A DNA stretch of 64,000 nucleotides from DATGSL01 sp964645585 (GCA_964645585.1 CAZYAN010000017.1:6111-70110), one strand, 5' to 3'. Counted from the first letter of the stretch, positions 46,525-56,907 are shown. The notes: generated by a model not told the origin, from the letters alone. Made by a program: numbers and translations.

Positions 46525-49338
46525 ATGAAAACTCCCTTGCCCGTCTGCCTCTTTCTCGTTTGCGCCGCCACGCTCCTCGGATTGTTCGGCCAAACCCGCC
46601 CCGCCTTCGCTGATGCGCCGGATGAAGTGCGCGCGCTCTGGGTGCAGGCGTGGGTCGCCGATCTTCATTCCCCATCAGGTATCGATAAAGTGATCGCCGA
46701 TGCGCGGTCAGCAAATGTCAACACGTTGTTCGTCCAAATGCGCCGCCGCGGCGACACGCTCTATTTCTCGGACATCGAACCGCGGATTTCGAGCGGCGTC
46801 CCGGGATTTTCCACGTTTGATCCGCTCACATATATTCTCAACAAAGCTCGCGAACAAAATCCGCCGATCGAAATCCACGCTTGGATTGTGGTCTATCCGG
46901 TGGATCGAGCCACGAGCGACCCGCAACATGTCACCAACGCGCATCCGGAGTGGATGACCCAGGACATCAACGGTGTCATTGACCAGACGCTTGATCCGGG
47001 CCATCCCGGCGTCCAGCAGCATCTCCTGGACGTCGCGATGGAACTGGTTACGAAATACGACATCGACGGACTCCACTACGATTACATCCGCTACTACGGC
47101 AATCAGTTCGGCTACAACCCAGTCGCCGTTCAACGTTTCCAGGCACTTTACAACCGCAACGATTTTCCCTCCCCCAACGACCCCGAATGGAGCGATTTCC
47201 GCCGCAATCAAGTGACCCAGCTCGTACGAAGCATTTACCTGAACGCGATCGACGCGCGGCCCGAAGTCAAAATCTCCGCCTCCACAATTACCTGGTCGCC
47301 GGGTCCGGCCAACATCAACGACTTTCCTTCGACACGCCCGTACTACGACATCCTCTCCAACTGGCCGGCCTGGATGGAGGAAGGGATTCTCGATCTCAAC
47401 GTTCCGATGGCGTATTTCCGCGACTTCAACAGCGTGCAGAAAGCGGATTACACCAAATGGAATAATTTCATCAAAGACACTCGCTTCAACCGGCACGCCG
47501 CGATCGGCCCCGGCATTTACTTGAATACGCTCAGCGGCGCGATCGCGCAAATGCGCGAATCCCGCGACCTCAGCCCCGCTGGAAACAAAGCCGATGGAGT
47601 TTCCGGTTACGTCTATCACGAAACCAACAACGAGGGCCTGCCGTTCAGCGAATTTCGCAGAGCTGTCACGCAACCGAGCGAATACGATCCGGTCACGCCA
47701 CCTATGTTCGCCGAGCCGGCCGCTATCCCCGACATGCCGTGGAAAAGCAACCCGACCACCGGACATATCAAAGGCCACGTTACTGACGCTGCCACCGGCA
47801 AACCGATCGATGGGGCGCGAGCCCGCCTTTCCGGTCCTGTCAACCGGTTGATCGACTCGGATCCACTCGGCTTCTACGGGTTCGTCGATCTGCCGCCGGG
47901 CGAATACCAAGTCTCCGTTTCCTGGGACGGCGCGGAAACCGGTGCCAGCCCGGTCACCGTCACAATCGGCGAGGTCGCTACGCTCGACATCGACTTTGGG
48001 GCGGAACCGGGTCCAGACGAAGGCCAGCTCCAAGGCTATCTCCGAAACGCGGTCAACGATCAGCCAATCGCCGGAGCCACCGTGCATCTGAGCAATTCCT
48101 CCAACCGCACGACGCAAACGGCACACGACGGATTTTATCGTTTTCTGCAAATCACGCCTGGTCCCCACACCGTCCGGGCGAGCTGGGAGGGAGCGCCGGA
48201 AGACACGCCCTCGACGATGGTCCAGATCCCGGGCGGCGAAGTCACCAGCCAAGACTTGTATTTCGTTGCGGGCGGAGAGCCCGCGGCGGAAATCATTCTC
48301 GACAGCGACACCCACGAAGGCGCCGGAGTCACCCTCACCGGTCCCGACTGGCGCGCTTCGGTCGGCGCGGCGGGAAACGATGGCAACTACCGCTGGACGC
48401 ATAATCCCAATCATGATGCCTACGCGGGCCCGCACGCGGCGAGGTTCACACCAAACCTGCCAGCAGCCGGATTTTACCAGATCGATACTTGGTATCCACA
48501 GGGCGGAAACCGCACGCCCAACGCCCATTACACGATCTCTGACGGAACCGGCGAATCGATCGTCTTCGTCAATCAACAGGTCGCGGGCAGCCAGTGGGTC
48601 AATCTGGTCGACTCCATCTACCTCAACCCGGGCGACAGTCCTTTTGTCGAAATTAAAAACATCGGTAATCCCATCGTCGTCATGGCCGATGCGGTCCGCT
48701 GGAGCCTGCTCGAACCGGTCGCCGTCGAGTTCAGCATCACCGCCTCTGTCGAAGGCCAAGGCAGCATCGATGGAGTTCCGCCCGGCGGCAAGGCAGCCTT
48801 CGGCGATTTAATCGAACTCGAGGCGATCGGTGAAGGCGGATTTGTCTTTTCCCGCTGGGACGGCCCCAACGGGTGGGGCATCGAAAATCCCCTCGCCATT
48901 GAGGTCGGAACGCATCTGGAGATTCGCGCGGTCTTTGTCTCGCCTTGGAACGACTGGCTCGAAAATGTCTTCACCGAACAAGAACGGGGGGATCCCGAGT
49001 TCATCGCGCCCAACGCCGACCCCTACGGTCACGGGATCAGCAATCTTCTCAAGTTCGCCTTCGGTCTCGATGTGCATCAGCCCGATCGCAGCCTTCTTCC
49101 CCAAGCCGTCGCCGATGACGACTCTGTACTCCTGACCTTCCGCCGGCGTATCGGGGAATCTGGACTCGACTACCGCATCGAGTATTCAAATGACTTGGTG
49201 ATCTGGGAATCGGCCAGCGCCAATATCGAACAGGTTTCCGCCGGCGATAACGGTGACGGCACGGAAACAGTCATCGTGCGCGTGTCAGCCAACGGCGGGC
49301 CTCGGCTCTTCGTCAAGCTGGCGGTCGCACAAGATTGA
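46525..49338 (+). CDS. Secreted GHL10-type (family-10-like) glycoside hydrolase with multiple C-terminal modules
   Basis: 937 residues. A Sec signal peptide (cleavage near AFADA) precedes a GHL10/DUF187 catalytic domain up to about residue 380 (EVRALWVQAWVADLHSP, NTLFVQMRRRGDTLYFS, DIDGLHYDYIRYYG). Two carboxypeptidase-like regulatory Ig modules follow (GHIKGHVTDAATGKPIDGARA and GYLRNAVNDQPIAGATVHL), then a golvesin-like domain (FYQIDTWYPQGGNRTPNAHY), an InlB-type repeat (ITASVEGQGSIDG) and a terminal DPYGHGISNLLKFAFGL segment common at Verrucomicrobial C-termini. The catalytic family acts on bacterial cell-wall-like or other glycans; the substrate here is unknown. Confidence 0.85.
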   Translation: MKTPLPVCLFLVCAATLLGLFGQTRPAFADAPDEVRALWVQAWVADLHSPSGIDKVIADARSANVNTLFVQMRRRGDTLYFSDIEPRISSGVPGFSTFDPLTYILNKAREQNPPIEIHAWIVVYPVDRATSDPQHVTNAHPEWMTQDINGVIDQTLDPGHPGVQQHLLDVAMELVTKYDIDGLHYDYIRYYGNQFGYNPVAVQRFQALYNRNDFPSPNDPEWSDFRRNQVTQLVRSIYLNAIDARPEVKISASTITWSPGPANINDFPSTRPYYDILSNWPAWMEEGILDLNVPMAYFRDFNSVQKADYTKWNNFIKDTRFNRHAAIGPGIYLNTLSGAIAQMRESRDLSPAGNKADGVSGYVYHETNNEGLPFSEFRRAVTQPSEYDPVTPPMFAEPAAIPDMPWKSNPTTGHIKGHVTDAATGKPIDGARARLSGPVNRLIDSDPLGFYGFVDLPPGEYQVSVSWDGAETGASPVTVTIGEVATLDIDFGAEPGPDEGQLQGYLRNAVNDQPIAGATVHLSNSSNRTTQTAHDGFYRFLQITPGPHTVRASWEGAPEDTPSTMVQIPGGEVTSQDLYFVAGGEPAAEIILDSDTHEGAGVTLTGPDWRASVGAAGNDGNYRWTHNPNHDAYAGPHAARFTPNLPAAGFYQIDTWYPQGGNRTPNAHYTISDGTGESIVFVNQQVAGSQWVNLVDSIYLNPGDSPFVEIKNIGNPIVVMADAVRWSLLEPVAVEFSITASVEGQGSIDGVPPGGKAAFGDLIELEAIGEGGFVFSRWDGPNGWGIENPLAIEVGTHLEIRAVFVSPWNDWLENVFTEQERGDPEFIAPNADPYGHGISNLLKFAFGLDVHQPDRSLLPQAVADDDSVLLTFRRRIGESGLDYRIEYSNDLVIWESASANIEQVSAGDNGDGTETVIVRVSANGGPRLFVKLAVAQD

Positions 49339-49409
49339 GTATCGCGGCGGCTCTGCTCGTCCGATAAGCGCAAATGCAAACCCTTCGAAAAGGCTTAGCA
49401 CGAAACAAC

Positions 49410-49458
49410 GGAGAGCGGACATTCCTGTCCGCTGGGCGGGCTGGAAAGCTCGCTCTCC
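49410..49458. repeat. Nested palindrome (REP-like element)
   Basis: Outer arms GGAGAGCG (49410-49417) and CGCTCTCC (49451-49458) enclose an inner perfect stem AGCGGACA / TGTCCGCT (49414-49433) with loop TTCC. The outer and inner stems share bases, so alternative folds compete. It is in the 234-base spacer between two secreted-enzyme genes. I recall similar GCGGACA-TTCC-TGTCCGC palindromes as abundant intergenic repeats in Verrucomicrobial genomes, but cannot confirm this here. Confidence 0.65.
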
Positions 49459-49572
49459 CGCACCACTGCCGATACCAGAACTTTTGCAATCATACATACC
49501 GCTGAAATGGATTCTTGACTCCACGAGTCTAACTTGACCCACCAAGCCCACTCGATCCAGCATGCGGAAGCG

Positions 49573-50994
49573 ATGTCCCGCCTTCTTCCACGGCTTCTCC
49601 TTGCTCTTGCCGCGTTACTCGCCCCCGCCATGCTGGTCTCCGCGGCGACATGGGGGGATCCGCGCGGGTTTTTCGACAATGAGGAATGCGTGCGGCAGGA
49701 ACTCCAATCAGGCCTGATCTGGTGGTCGGCCAACGGTGAACGCAACAGTCAGCCGCTGCGCGTGAACCTCATCCTCGTCGATCTTTCGAACCCGGAAATC
49801 GATTTACGAACCCTGACGGGCGACCGCTTTGTGAACCTCGATTCGGGCCAGTATTTCCGACGGTCCACCGTCTCGCAATTGCTGGAAGACAACGACGCCC
49901 TGGCGGCGATCAACGTGTCATTCTTCGACATCGGCGCTACCCAGGCGCCCGACGGACTGACGATCCAAAATGGCCGCATCCTGCGCGAACCGTCGGGCCG
50001 TACGAATTTTATCGCGCTCCCGGAAGGCCGTGCGGCCATCGGCAATTTCGGCTGGGAAGCAGAAGTAAGCGTCGGTTCCGAGAAACGACCGCTGAATGGA
50101 GTCAACCGTCCGGCACTCGCCCCCAAGGAAATCGTCCTGTATCGGGCGCCATGGACAAAGAGTCCCGGTAACAGCGCGGCGTTCACTCGCGGCCAATCCG
50201 TCCGGGAGCTCGTGCTGCAAGAAGAGCAATTTTTTCCCGCGCCGGAAACTTCCGCGAGTGCCCGTATCGAAGCCACCGTCACAGCGATCCGCGACAGCCT
50301 CTCCGGTGTTTCCATCAAAAACAGCACGCTCGTTCTCACCGCTGGCACCGAGGCCGCGCCTTGGTTCGATCGCTTGCGGCCGGGAGATTCGCTGGAAATC
50401 GGCTGGCGGCTTACGGGCGGCCCGAAAGGTCTCCCGACCCATGCCATTCAGCACATCGTCTCGTCAGGCCCGGTCTTGGTGCGCGACGGTGCCGCCCTCC
50501 ACGGTACCGGCGCTTTATGGACCGCTCGGCATCCGCGCAGCGCGGCCGGCATCAGCGAGGACGGACGTCACGTTCTTTTTCTTCTCGTCGATGGGCGATC
50601 CAAAGAGAGCGTCGGAATCAACCTCGACGATTTGGCCGCTTTTCTCGTTCACCTCGGCGCCCACCACGCGATCAATTTCGATGGCGGCGGTTCGTCGGCG
50701 CTCGCGGCACAAGTCCGCGGCAAGGCCCGTCTGCTCAATCAACCATCAGGCGGAACCGAGCGCTATGTTCCAACCGGACTGGGCGTCGCGGCAGCGCCCG
50801 AGAACAGCCTCAGCCGCCCGCGCGCCTGGACCGGCCAAAACGGGCGCGTCATGAAAGGCGTTTTCGACAGTTACGACGCGCAGTCCGGGCTGGTCACCCT
50901 CATCCTCAACGGGCGCCGCTTTACTTTTCCCATCACCAGTCTCAGCCCCGCTGACCAGGCTCTCGTCCTCCGCGCCAGCCCAACCCGAAATTGA
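49573..50994 (+). CDS. Secreted phosphodiester glycosidase-family protein with SHD1-like C-terminus
   Basis: 473 residues. Signal peptide of about 25 residues (LLPRLLLALAALLAPAMLVSAA). The NAGPA/phosphodiester glycosidase core is recognised by AAINVSFFD, SSGPVLVRDG, TARHPRSAAGISEDGRHVLFLLVDGR and the active-site-like AINFDGGGSSALA. The last 60 residues (TGQNGRVMKGVFDSYDAQSG...PITSLSPADQAL) match the SLA1-homology (SHD1) domain found at the ends of many Verrucomicrobial exported proteins. It probably cleaves or modifies a phosphodiester-linked glycan in the envelope or outside. The ATG at 49573 gives a clean signal peptide. Confidence 0.85.
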   Translation: MSRLLPRLLLALAALLAPAMLVSAATWGDPRGFFDNEECVRQELQSGLIWWSANGERNSQPLRVNLILVDLSNPEIDLRTLTGDRFVNLDSGQYFRRSTVSQLLEDNDALAAINVSFFDIGATQAPDGLTIQNGRILREPSGRTNFIALPEGRAAIGNFGWEAEVSVGSEKRPLNGVNRPALAPKEIVLYRAPWTKSPGNSAAFTRGQSVRELVLQEEQFFPAPETSASARIEATVTAIRDSLSGVSIKNSTLVLTAGTEAAPWFDRLRPGDSLEIGWRLTGGPKGLPTHAIQHIVSSGPVLVRDGAALHGTGALWTARHPRSAAGISEDGRHVLFLLVDGRSKESVGINLDDLAAFLVHLGAHHAINFDGGGSSALAAQVRGKARLLNQPSGGTERYVPTGLGVAAAPENSLSRPRAWTGQNGRVMKGVFDSYDAQSGLVTLILNGRRFTFPITSLSPADQALVLRASPTRN

Positions 50995-51037
50995 CGGGTG
51001 CGCCGCGCGGTCAGCGAAATTCTTTGGATCGAATCCG

Positions 51038-53185
51038 TTAAAAAGGAAAACCGATCGACAAATGCACGGCACCGCTCGGATCGTCTTCCCGCGGATTGAC
51101 ATTGTGCCCGTATTCCAGACGGATCGGCCCGATCAAGGTTTTGTATCGAATTCCCAGTCCGATGCTGTACAAGCTTTCGTCGATCGGGTAATCATCAAAC
51201 CTGCGGGCGAAGCCGACCCAGTCGCCAAAGACAACCACCGACCAGCGTTGCGTCAGCGCCTGCTCCAACTCGAGGTTCACCAGTGTATATGTTTCCGATC
51301 CAACAAGCTCTCCGTTTTCATTCCGCGGAGACGCCTCCCCTTCCAAATATCCGCGCACCGAATTCTCGCCGCCGGTCAAAAAGCGTCTCGTGATCGGCAC
51401 TTCCCGCGCAACTTCACCAAACGTATTCAGAATTCCGTGATTCGCGCCGAGATGAAGAAACAAACCGCCTCCGAAGTCGTGGTGATATGACGCATCCAAT
51501 TCCAGCCGCTGATAGTCAACCTCACCGCCCAATTTGTCGAACGCCGCTTCGACGACCGTTCGCGCTTGGTATCCGTCTGTAGGATAAATCGGGTTGTCCC
51601 GCCGGTCCCGCTGCAGACTCAGCTCCACCGCGGAAACGACCGCGCGATCAAGGCCGTCAGGTCCGCTGACTACGCCTGATCGGCTTTCCAGCAACTGATA
51701 CAGGTAGCGCAGCCCGGAATCCAAATCGAGACGCCAGAAATACCGCTGCACGCCAACGCTCGACCCAAACTCCCGACGGTCATAATCCGGTTCTTCGCGC
51801 CGCAGCCCGAAGAGCGTTCCGAAGCCGTGGATCTCCTCTCCAAATAATTCCGGAACCGTATAGCGATAGTTGACGCTCGACGAGCGAAGCGACTGCGTCA
51901 ATTGCAGCCTCGACCGGTGCGCCCGCCCGAAAAGATTATATTGCTCGACCTCCAAGCCAACCCGGAACATCTCGTAGCTGCCGTATCCAAAGAGGACGTT
52001 GATATCGAGCTCCTTCCCTTCCCGAACCCGATACACGACATTTCGCCGGCCCTCATCCGCATCCTCGTAATCAACCTCGACTGACGCGAAGACCCCCAGC
52101 CGCGCCAGTCGAAACCGTCCTTCATCCACCTCAAGACGGTTCAGCCGCTTCCCTTCCTTCAGGTCAATGCGTCGTCGCACCACCGACTCTCTGGTCTTGT
52201 CCAAACCGTCAAAAATGACTTCGCCCATCGTGATGTACGGACCCGGTTCCACTCGAATGACGACATCGACCAGAACCTCATCGTCCGTGTATTCACGGCG
52301 GGCAATCTCGCCGCTCACGGCCACGTCCGGATAACCCAGTTCGTAAAACTCCGCCCGCAATTCCTGCTCCCGGTCCTGCAGCCACGCACGGGAAAACGCT
52401 TGGTCCGCCGCCACGTCGAGATCGCGGCGCTCCACTTCACCCTCCCTTTCAATCACGACGCTCGCTCCCCGCACCAGCGACAGGGGCCCCTCATCCACCA
52501 AAATCGCGACGCGCACCGCACCGGTTTCAGCATCTTGCTCAAGCTCACGGGCAAGGACGATCGCGGACTCGTATCCGCGGCTGATCAGCACATCGCGGAT
52601 GCTGTTCATTCCTCCTTCCAAACGACTTGGCGTAAACAGTCTCGCGCGACGCGTCTCAATCAGGTAGCCGGTCGCCACGAAATACGATCGCGCCGTCTCC
52701 TCATCGATCACGGTCAACCCGTAAAAGGTGATCTCTTCAAAAAAGAATCGCTCGCCGCGATGAACAACAAAATGAACTTCGACAGCCCGCATCGGTCGCG
52801 GCAATTCGGTAAAGCCAGCGTTCGTCCAAGAAAAATTTGCCGTCTCCCCGCCGTCCAATGTCAGCCGCGCCTCGACCCGCGGCCGCAAATAGCCTTCTTC
52901 ACGCACCTGGGCCAGCAGCAACAGCGCGGCGTCCTCGATTTGCGTCGCCGTAAAAAAGGCCGGGGGATTCTCCGGATCGCTCACCAGCTCCAAGGTCCGT
53001 TTCAGCGCGCGATTGCCGAGAATGCCAAACCCGCTCACATCGATCTTCACCGGTTTCCGCGCCTCTTCGGCAACGAGGCTTCCCGCCGCCCAAAACGTAA
53101 GGAAAATTCCAATACACCACAAGAGCGTCCCCCATCCGAACGACCGGCCGCACCTGCGCCTGCTCGTCAGCCGTCCTCCCGTCAT
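51038..53185 (-). CDS. tamA: Omp85-family outer-membrane protein, TamA/BamA-like
   Basis: About 715 residues. A signal sequence (LWCIGIFLTFWAAGSLVAEEA) is followed by several POTRA domains (repeats such as VEVHFVVHRGERFFFEEITFYGL and VVIRVEPGPYITMGEVIFDGL) and a 16-strand barrel ending in aromatic F (HLSIGFPF). The barrel holds the Omp85 motif region LTGGENSVRGY. The ATG at 53185 overlaps the tamB stop by ATGA, which fits coupled translation; the ATG at 53203 is an alternative. With TamB it would insert or transport proteins or lipids at the outer membrane. It lies downstream of tamB. Confidence 0.88.
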   Translation of the reverse strand: MTGGRLTSRRRCGRSFGWGTLLWCIGIFLTFWAAGSLVAEEARKPVKIDVSGFGILGNRALKRTLELVSDPENPPAFFTATQIEDAALLLLAQVREEGYLRPRVEARLTLDGGETANFSWTNAGFTELPRPMRAVEVHFVVHRGERFFFEEITFYGLTVIDEETARSYFVATGYLIETRRARLFTPSRLEGGMNSIRDVLISRGYESAIVLARELEQDAETGAVRVAILVDEGPLSLVRGASVVIEREGEVERRDLDVAADQAFSRAWLQDREQELRAEFYELGYPDVAVSGEIARREYTDDEVLVDVVIRVEPGPYITMGEVIFDGLDKTRESVVRRRIDLKEGKRLNRLEVDEGRFRLARLGVFASVEVDYEDADEGRRNVVYRVREGKELDINVLFGYGSYEMFRVGLEVEQYNLFGRAHRSRLQLTQSLRSSSVNYRYTVPELFGEEIHGFGTLFGLRREEPDYDRREFGSSVGVQRYFWRLDLDSGLRYLYQLLESRSGVVSGPDGLDRAVVSAVELSLQRDRRDNPIYPTDGYQARTVVEAAFDKLGGEVDYQRLELDASYHHDFGGGLFLHLGANHGILNTFGEVAREVPITRRFLTGGENSVRGYLEGEASPRNENGELVGSETYTLVNLELEQALTQRWSVVVFGDWVGFARRFDDYPIDESLYSIGLGIRYKTLIGPIRLEYGHNVNPREDDPSGAVHLSIGFPF

Positions 53186-56100
53186 CGCGAGTAAATGTTC
53201 CACTTCAAACCGATGTTGTACTCGTCAAACCGGTCATACTCCCCAACCGCCGACCAGTCCTCCGTCAATCGAAACTCGATAATCATTGTCTGGCGCCCGC
53301 TCTCCGAAACTTGCTCTCCCGAACGCACGACTAACCGGTCGCTTGCACTGTCGTCACCAGTGATCTCGTAAAGCAAGTTTTGCCCGAAATAGATCGCAAA
53401 CCTGCTGGCTCGCTGCTGGCTCGTAAAGCGGATCTCATCGCGAGGCAGTTCGCCCGTTGTCACCATAAGAAGGACCTGCTCAGACGTCAGCGGCGGGTTC
53501 GAAAAGAACTCGATAACCGGCTCCTCCGCGGTCCCGGTGATCTCCATGCGCAGATCGTAACTGAACGCCATGCCGCCGCCAACAATGAACAGTTGCGGCT
53601 GGAACGGGTTCTCACGCCGCAACGCCACCTCCCCCTGATCAATGCTCAAGCTGGCGAACGGAAATCGGACGCGGCCTTGCTCGATGGTCGCGACGCCAGT
53701 CGCCACCGGTTCGCGCAACGTGCCGGTCAGCTCAAACTCCGACGAAATCCGCCCTTGGAAAATCGGCCCGCGAATCTCCAGGAACTCCTGCCCGCGAAGA
53801 CGAACTTGCAGCCGCCATTCGTCGAACGGTTTCGCCTCGATGCTGAAAAACGGGGGACGCCTCTCCGGAGTCGCCACAGCCCCGGACGGCATCAGCCGCA
53901 AATGAGCGAAATAAAAGCTGTCGTGCAATTCAATAGCGCCCGATATGAGCGGCGCTTCCTCCCCGCGCTTCTCCACCGCTAAATCGAGGTCGCCGCGAAT
54001 CACGACACCCGGCCGCCGAGTGAGAGGCAGATTCTTTCCGTGAACGCGCAAATCGTACGCGAACTCCTGCTCGATCGGGAGGTCCACGCGGCCAGTTACT
54101 GTCAGGCGCTCTCCGCCAACCACACCGCTGATCTCGGCCAATTCGACACTCCGGCCCCGCAGAACAAGCCGCATGGTTCCATCCCGGACGCTCCCGAACG
54201 GCACAATCGGCCGGGTCGCAGCCCCGTTGACAGCGATCGTCCCGCTCAACTGCCATCCCGGCAAAAGTTCGATGTCCGCGTGAATCTCGCCTTCCGGACT
54301 CATCACCTCCGGTGCGAACCGCGAAAAAGCCGCGACCTGGGCGCCCGGAATTCGCAAGCGCCCCGCAGCCGCCGTCAAGTCGGGCATCGTCCGTTCCTGC
54401 ACCACCCGCCGCCACTGGACCAGTCCCATCGGCACAACCGCTTCCGCTTCGACTCGCTGCCCCTCGATCTGGAAACTGAAATCGTGCAGCCGTAGCTCGC
54501 CCTCGCCCGCGCGAATGTCAACGGTCAGCTCGGTCACTTCAGGCATGGCTTCCCGGTCATTCTCTCGTTCATCGAGTCTCACCAGCGGAACGCGAAACAG
54601 CAGCGAACCTTCCGGATTCGCGGGCGTCCCGGAGATCGCGATGTCCAAATCCGGCTCACTGAGATAAAGCCCGGTCCGCTCACCGATTTCCTGCCAAAAC
54701 CGGGCATGGGGCGACGTTTCCACCCGAAGCGACACGGGAGCCTCTTCACGAACAGCCACCAGCCTCTTTCCCGCCGGATAGAGAACCAGCGGCACGTTTC
54801 CCTCGGCGGCCCCGACCAGTTCTCCGCCGCTGACAACCCGCAGGCGCTTGATCGCGATCCCCGCCTCCGTGCCTCCCGCCGCGATCGCGATCTCAACCTC
54901 ACCGGCGCGCGCCAGCTCCGTCCGCGCATCCGCTTCCAGCTGAAACACCAGCGGTCCTTCCTTCCATTTCGCCGATAGCTGTCCCGACAACAAGCGAAAC
55001 TCCTCGTCCCCGATGGCCGGGTCAACAAATCCGTCGATCAGCGAACGGTCGATTCCCCGCCAAGACAGTCCGACATCGCCCGTTCGCGGCCACTCGACAT
55101 TCGCCGCCAGGCTGATCTCGCGCTCCGGTCCCTGCCAATGCAGCCGGTCGACCGAAAGGCCTTTCAGTCCATCCGCCGTCCATTCCGCGGCCAAAATACT
55201 GGCACCGTCCGCCTCAAGTATCGTCTCCCCGCCCGCCAGCCGGGCGAATCGGTCGAGCGTCAATGCCGCGCGACGGCGATCGACATCGATCGTCAGCGCC
55301 CCTTCCGCGCGAACCGCGTGCCGCCCCGATGAAACGGCTGCCTCGATCCGTTCAAACGTCAGCATTTGCCCGGACCAATCTGTATTCAGATCCAAAATAC
55401 TCATCCCGGGCAGTCTGAGACCAACGACTTCCACCGTTCCGGTATGCCCAAGGTTTGCAAAGGGGCCGGCCACGGAGCCTTGAAACTCCAGCGCTCCGAA
55501 TGTCAGTTCTTCAGGCAGCCAGGCTTCCGCAAGCTCCGGATGGATCGATGCGGTCACCGCGCCGCCGGCCACCGTCCGGCTTTCGAAGTCGATCTTTCCG
55601 GATCCGGCCAGTTGCGAACCGTCCGGGCTCGTCACCTCGATTGCCTCCAAGTCCAGGACCGGCCACTCGAATCGTGCCTTGAGATCCGCCCGCGAAACAT
55701 CGATCCCCCAAACCGTGAGCGCCTCCCCGGTCACCGTCAGCCGCGCCGTCGGTACAGACTGTCCGGCATCCTTGCGCAAATGCATCTGGCCGGACACCTT
55801 CCCCGCGGCCTCAACCCAGGTCTGCGCCCCGAGGTCGGCAGCCACCGAGAACGCCGATTCCGCGGAACGGCTTTCGTTTTCGTAATTCAATGCCACCGGC
55901 TCCGTCAGCGTCGCGGTCAGCCAAGGCGATCGCACATCAAGTGCCTCGATAACCCATCCGTCGAGGTCGCCGTAAGCCGCCGCCCGTGCGGTCACCGGCG
56001 GAAGCGGTCCTCCGTCGTCCCTCGGCGCCGCTTCGGCCTGCAAACGACCCGAGTATTGTCGGCCGTCCCAATTGACAGCAAAACTTCCGACAACGTCCTG

Positions 56101-56907
56101 GTAACCTTGCCAGCCCAGGTCGGCCGCTGTCAGGCGGAACTCATCGCTCGCGAATGACGCCGCCCCCGGAACGAGCCGATCATCAGAAAAATCAGCGTGA
56201 AAGGCCGTTCGGTTGCCAAACCACCCAGCCTCGCCTTTCACCACGACTTCCGACTCGTCGCGATCGACGACAAGATCGACGCGCAACGGCAGCGGATCGG
56301 ATGCCGCCGCCATCGTGTACGGCAAGCCGCCGCTTACATCGGCTTCAACGAAAACCTGCTGGTCGAGTTCCGGCTCTCGCAGATTCACCGCGATCTCGCC
56401 CTTGTGCCATTCGGCGCCCAGCACCTCCACGATCCGGTCTCCTGGCATTCGCACTTCACCTTCACCGAATTGAGCGAGCGGGAGCCAATCGATCACCGTC
56501 GGGATAACGTCCTCCATCCGGCTGACAATTTTCGGAATGGAAGTCGCTTCTTTTACCTGATCATCGGGTCGCTCCTCGGGCGTTTCTGCAATCTCCACAT
56601 GCCAATCCTCAACCAGAACGAAAGCGGTCTCCGTATCGTTCCAGAACTTTCTCCAAAGCCAAACGGTCGGAAGAAACGTTTCAATGCGCGCCGCCCGCGC
56701 GCCCGCGGTCTCACTCGTCCACTCGATATCAGTCAGCGCAAAGCGTCCGTATCCGGATCGCTCATACTCCGCAAAGTCCACGCCATAATGCCGGAGCACA
56801 GGACCGAGAACAAACGGCAGCCAAAGCGGAAGCGCGAGAACCAGCAGGAACACCAACAACAGCAAAGCAACACCGATGATAAGTGCTCTCTTCTTCGCTC
56901 GCGACAT
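53182..56907 (-). CDS. tamB: Translocation/assembly module TamB (AsmA-like, DUF490)
   Basis: 1241 residues. One N-terminal membrane helix (ALIIGVALLLLVFLLVLALPLWL) anchors a very long beta-rich periplasmic protein, ending in the DUF490 signature (FDPKPFDEWRLQVRLRGQEFLEIRGPIF is seen as a close variant, then SSEFELTGTLREPVATG, VRFPFASLSIDQGEVALRR and NPPLTSEQVLLMVTTGELP). TamB bridges the envelope, and with TamA or alone it takes part in phospholipid transport to the outer membrane. The pair is in the usual tandem order, B then A, with an ATGA overlap. Confidence 0.9.
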   Translation of the reverse strand: MSRAKKRALIIGVALLLLVFLLVLALPLWLPFVLGPVLRHYGVDFAEYERSGYGRFALTDIEWTSETAGARAARIETFLPTVWLWRKFWNDTETAFVLVEDWHVEIAETPEERPDDQVKEATSIPKIVSRMEDVIPTVIDWLPLAQFGEGEVRMPGDRIVEVLGAEWHKGEIAVNLREPELDQQVFVEADVSGGLPYTMAAASDPLPLRVDLVVDRDESEVVVKGEAGWFGNRTAFHADFSDDRLVPGAASFASDEFRLTAADLGWQGYQDVVGSFAVNWDGRQYSGRLQAEAAPRDDGGPLPPVTARAAAYGDLDGWVIEALDVRSPWLTATLTEPVALNYENESRSAESAFSVAADLGAQTWVEAAGKVSGQMHLRKDAGQSVPTARLTVTGEALTVWGIDVSRADLKARFEWPVLDLEAIEVTSPDGSQLAGSGKIDFESRTVAGGAVTASIHPELAEAWLPEELTFGALEFQGSVAGPFANLGHTGTVEVVGLRLPGMSILDLNTDWSGQMLTFERIEAAVSSGRHAVRAEGALTIDVDRRRAALTLDRFARLAGGETILEADGASILAAEWTADGLKGLSVDRLHWQGPEREISLAANVEWPRTGDVGLSWRGIDRSLIDGFVDPAIGDEEFRLLSGQLSAKWKEGPLVFQLEADARTELARAGEVEIAIAAGGTEAGIAIKRLRVVSGGELVGAAEGNVPLVLYPAGKRLVAVREEAPVSLRVETSPHARFWQEIGERTGLYLSEPDLDIAISGTPANPEGSLLFRVPLVRLDERENDREAMPEVTELTVDIRAGEGELRLHDFSFQIEGQRVEAEAVVPMGLVQWRRVVQERTMPDLTAAAGRLRIPGAQVAAFSRFAPEVMSPEGEIHADIELLPGWQLSGTIAVNGAATRPIVPFGSVRDGTMRLVLRGRSVELAEISGVVGGERLTVTGRVDLPIEQEFAYDLRVHGKNLPLTRRPGVVIRGDLDLAVEKRGEEAPLISGAIELHDSFYFAHLRLMPSGAVATPERRPPFFSIEAKPFDEWRLQVRLRGQEFLEIRGPIFQGRISSEFELTGTLREPVATGVATIEQGRVRFPFASLSIDQGEVALRRENPFQPQLFIVGGGMAFSYDLRMEITGTAEEPVIEFFSNPPLTSEQVLLMVTTGELPRDEIRFTSQQRASRFAIYFGQNLLYEITGDDSASDRLVVRSGEQVSESGRQTMIIEFRLTEDWSAVGEYDRFDEYNIGLKWNIYSR

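Noticed and set aside
46708..48759. Minus-strand open frame of 683 codons
   Set aside because: Antisense to the GHL10 hydrolase gene; no recognisable domain or ribosome-binding site.
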